NCBI GenBank assembly: GCA_025360875.1
Contig: JANYBI010000126.1
Coordinates: 1-5,741 of the forward strand
Direction: 5' to 3'
Length of the DNA stretch: 5,741 nucleotides
DNA from: Lentisphaerota bacterium
GTDB lineage: Bacteria; Verrucomicrobiota; Lentisphaeria; Victivallales; GWF2-50-93
This document shows positions 5,293 to 5,741 of the stretch, piece by piece. The position numbers and the translations under genes are program-made. Below the pieces are notes generated by a model, which ran no database searches, was not told the DNA's origin, and worked only from the letters and a program-made list of their open reading frames with translations. Within the stretch, counting starts at the first letter, position 1. Every line of letters begins with the position of its first letter.

Positions 5293-5741
5293 ATGGCGAG
5301 AAAGATTGTCTTTTCCGGCATCTGTCTAGTGAGCATATTTTTCTGGACAGCGCACGTTTACGCGGACACTTTGGAAGACGCGAAAAAGCTTATGGCGGAC
5401 AAGAAGTACGCCGAAGTCGACAAGGTGCTCGAACGCGAACTTGCTGAGAGCAAGCCCAGTCTGGAAGTGTTGAAACTTTCATATGATGCTGCGATTGCTG
5501 GCAACCGCTTTGTGACAGCCGAACGGCGTATGGCCGCCATCTTGAAACTGACAGGGAACAACGCCCTGGACCTCCTCTACCAGGGTGGTGTCTGCGCTGA
5601 GCGCATAGGTGACCTTCAGACAGCGCTGGCGCGTTATGCCCTGTATGCCCAGAACTGCGATGAGAAGCCCGCCGATAAGCCTGAGAAAAATGACAATGCC
5701 GCCGCCGCAAAGCCCCAGAAGAACGAGAAGCTGGAGCGTGC
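5293..5741 (+). CDS. Exported TPR-like repeat protein, N-terminal part (3' end outside window)
   Basis: The frame opens at ATG 5293 after a strong AAGGAG and has no stop through 5741, giving 149 complete codons plus two bases. Residues 1-24 form a classic Sec signal peptide: basic MARK, a hydrophobic core, and a VYA site with likely cleavage before Asp25. The mature part begins with amphipathic helices reminiscent of tetratricopeptide repeats: about 25-52 (LEDAKKLMADKKYAEVDKVL), 57-88, and 92-121, the last with GDLQTALARYALYA at 106-119. Residues 122-149 are a polar linker rich in Lys, Glu, Pro, Ala and Asn. A periplasmic or outer-membrane-associated scaffold role is likely for such proteins, but no specific partner can be named. 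It lies 766 bp after the glycosidase operon with its own leader, so it appears to be an independent transcription unit. Only the N-terminus is visible, so a downstream domain could change the call. Confidence 0.82.
   Translation, partial: MARKIVFSGICLVSIFFWTAHVYADTLEDAKKLMADKKYAEVDKVLERELAESKPSLEVLKLSYDAAIAGNRFVTAERRMAAILKLTGNNALDLLYQGGVCAERIGDLQTALARYALYAQNCDEKPADKPEKNDNAAAAKPQKNEKLER

Noticed and set aside
5358..5710. Two minus strand frames opposite the TPR-like gene
   Set aside because: They are explained by the + strand frame, which has a strong Shine-Dalgarno, a signal peptide and repeat-like helices.

Overview
The window looks like a chromosomal piece from a bacterium of the PVC group, most plausibly Lentisphaerae (Victivallis-like) or a close relative. 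The basis is the end of a pseudopilin-like gene of the DUF1559 / 'H-X9-DG' type, which is hugely expanded in those phyla, next to cytoplasmic sugar-cleaving enzymes. Coding regions of the two enzymes are visibly GC-rich and the spacers are AT-rich. The phylum call is an inference from gene content; no rRNA or other marker is present.

Layout, all genes on the + strand: (1) 2-541, the C-terminal part of a pseudopilin-like protein cut by the left edge. (2) 542-827, a spacer with a weak terminator-like hairpin and a composite repeat element (650-790). (3) 828-2681, a GH42 beta-galactosidase, and 2694-4526, a GH63/MGH1-like (alpha/alpha)6 glycoside hydrolase. They are 12 bp apart and read as one two-gene operon. 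Neither has a signal peptide, so both should act in the cytoplasm on imported oligosaccharides. (4) 4527-5292, a 766-bp spacer without a convincing gene. It holds a second copy of the same composite repeat, split into two blocks by about 280 bp that carry small hairpins, plus further inverted repeats. (5) 5293-5741, the start of an exported protein with TPR-like helical repeats, running off the right edge; it has a clean Shine-Dalgarno and signal peptide.

The enzymes are recognisable families with their expected catalytic residues, and their pairing suggests stepwise breakdown of a small glycan carrying both an alpha-linked sugar (probably glucose) and a beta-galactose. The most unusual content is the repeats: a two-part element lies in the same orientation on both sides of the glycosidase operon, its long hairpin shows a paired base change between the two copies, and in the downstream copy its halves are separated by a segment bounded by TAAATTC at both junctions. 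I see no defence system, CRISPR array, tRNA, rRNA, integrase or transposase gene.
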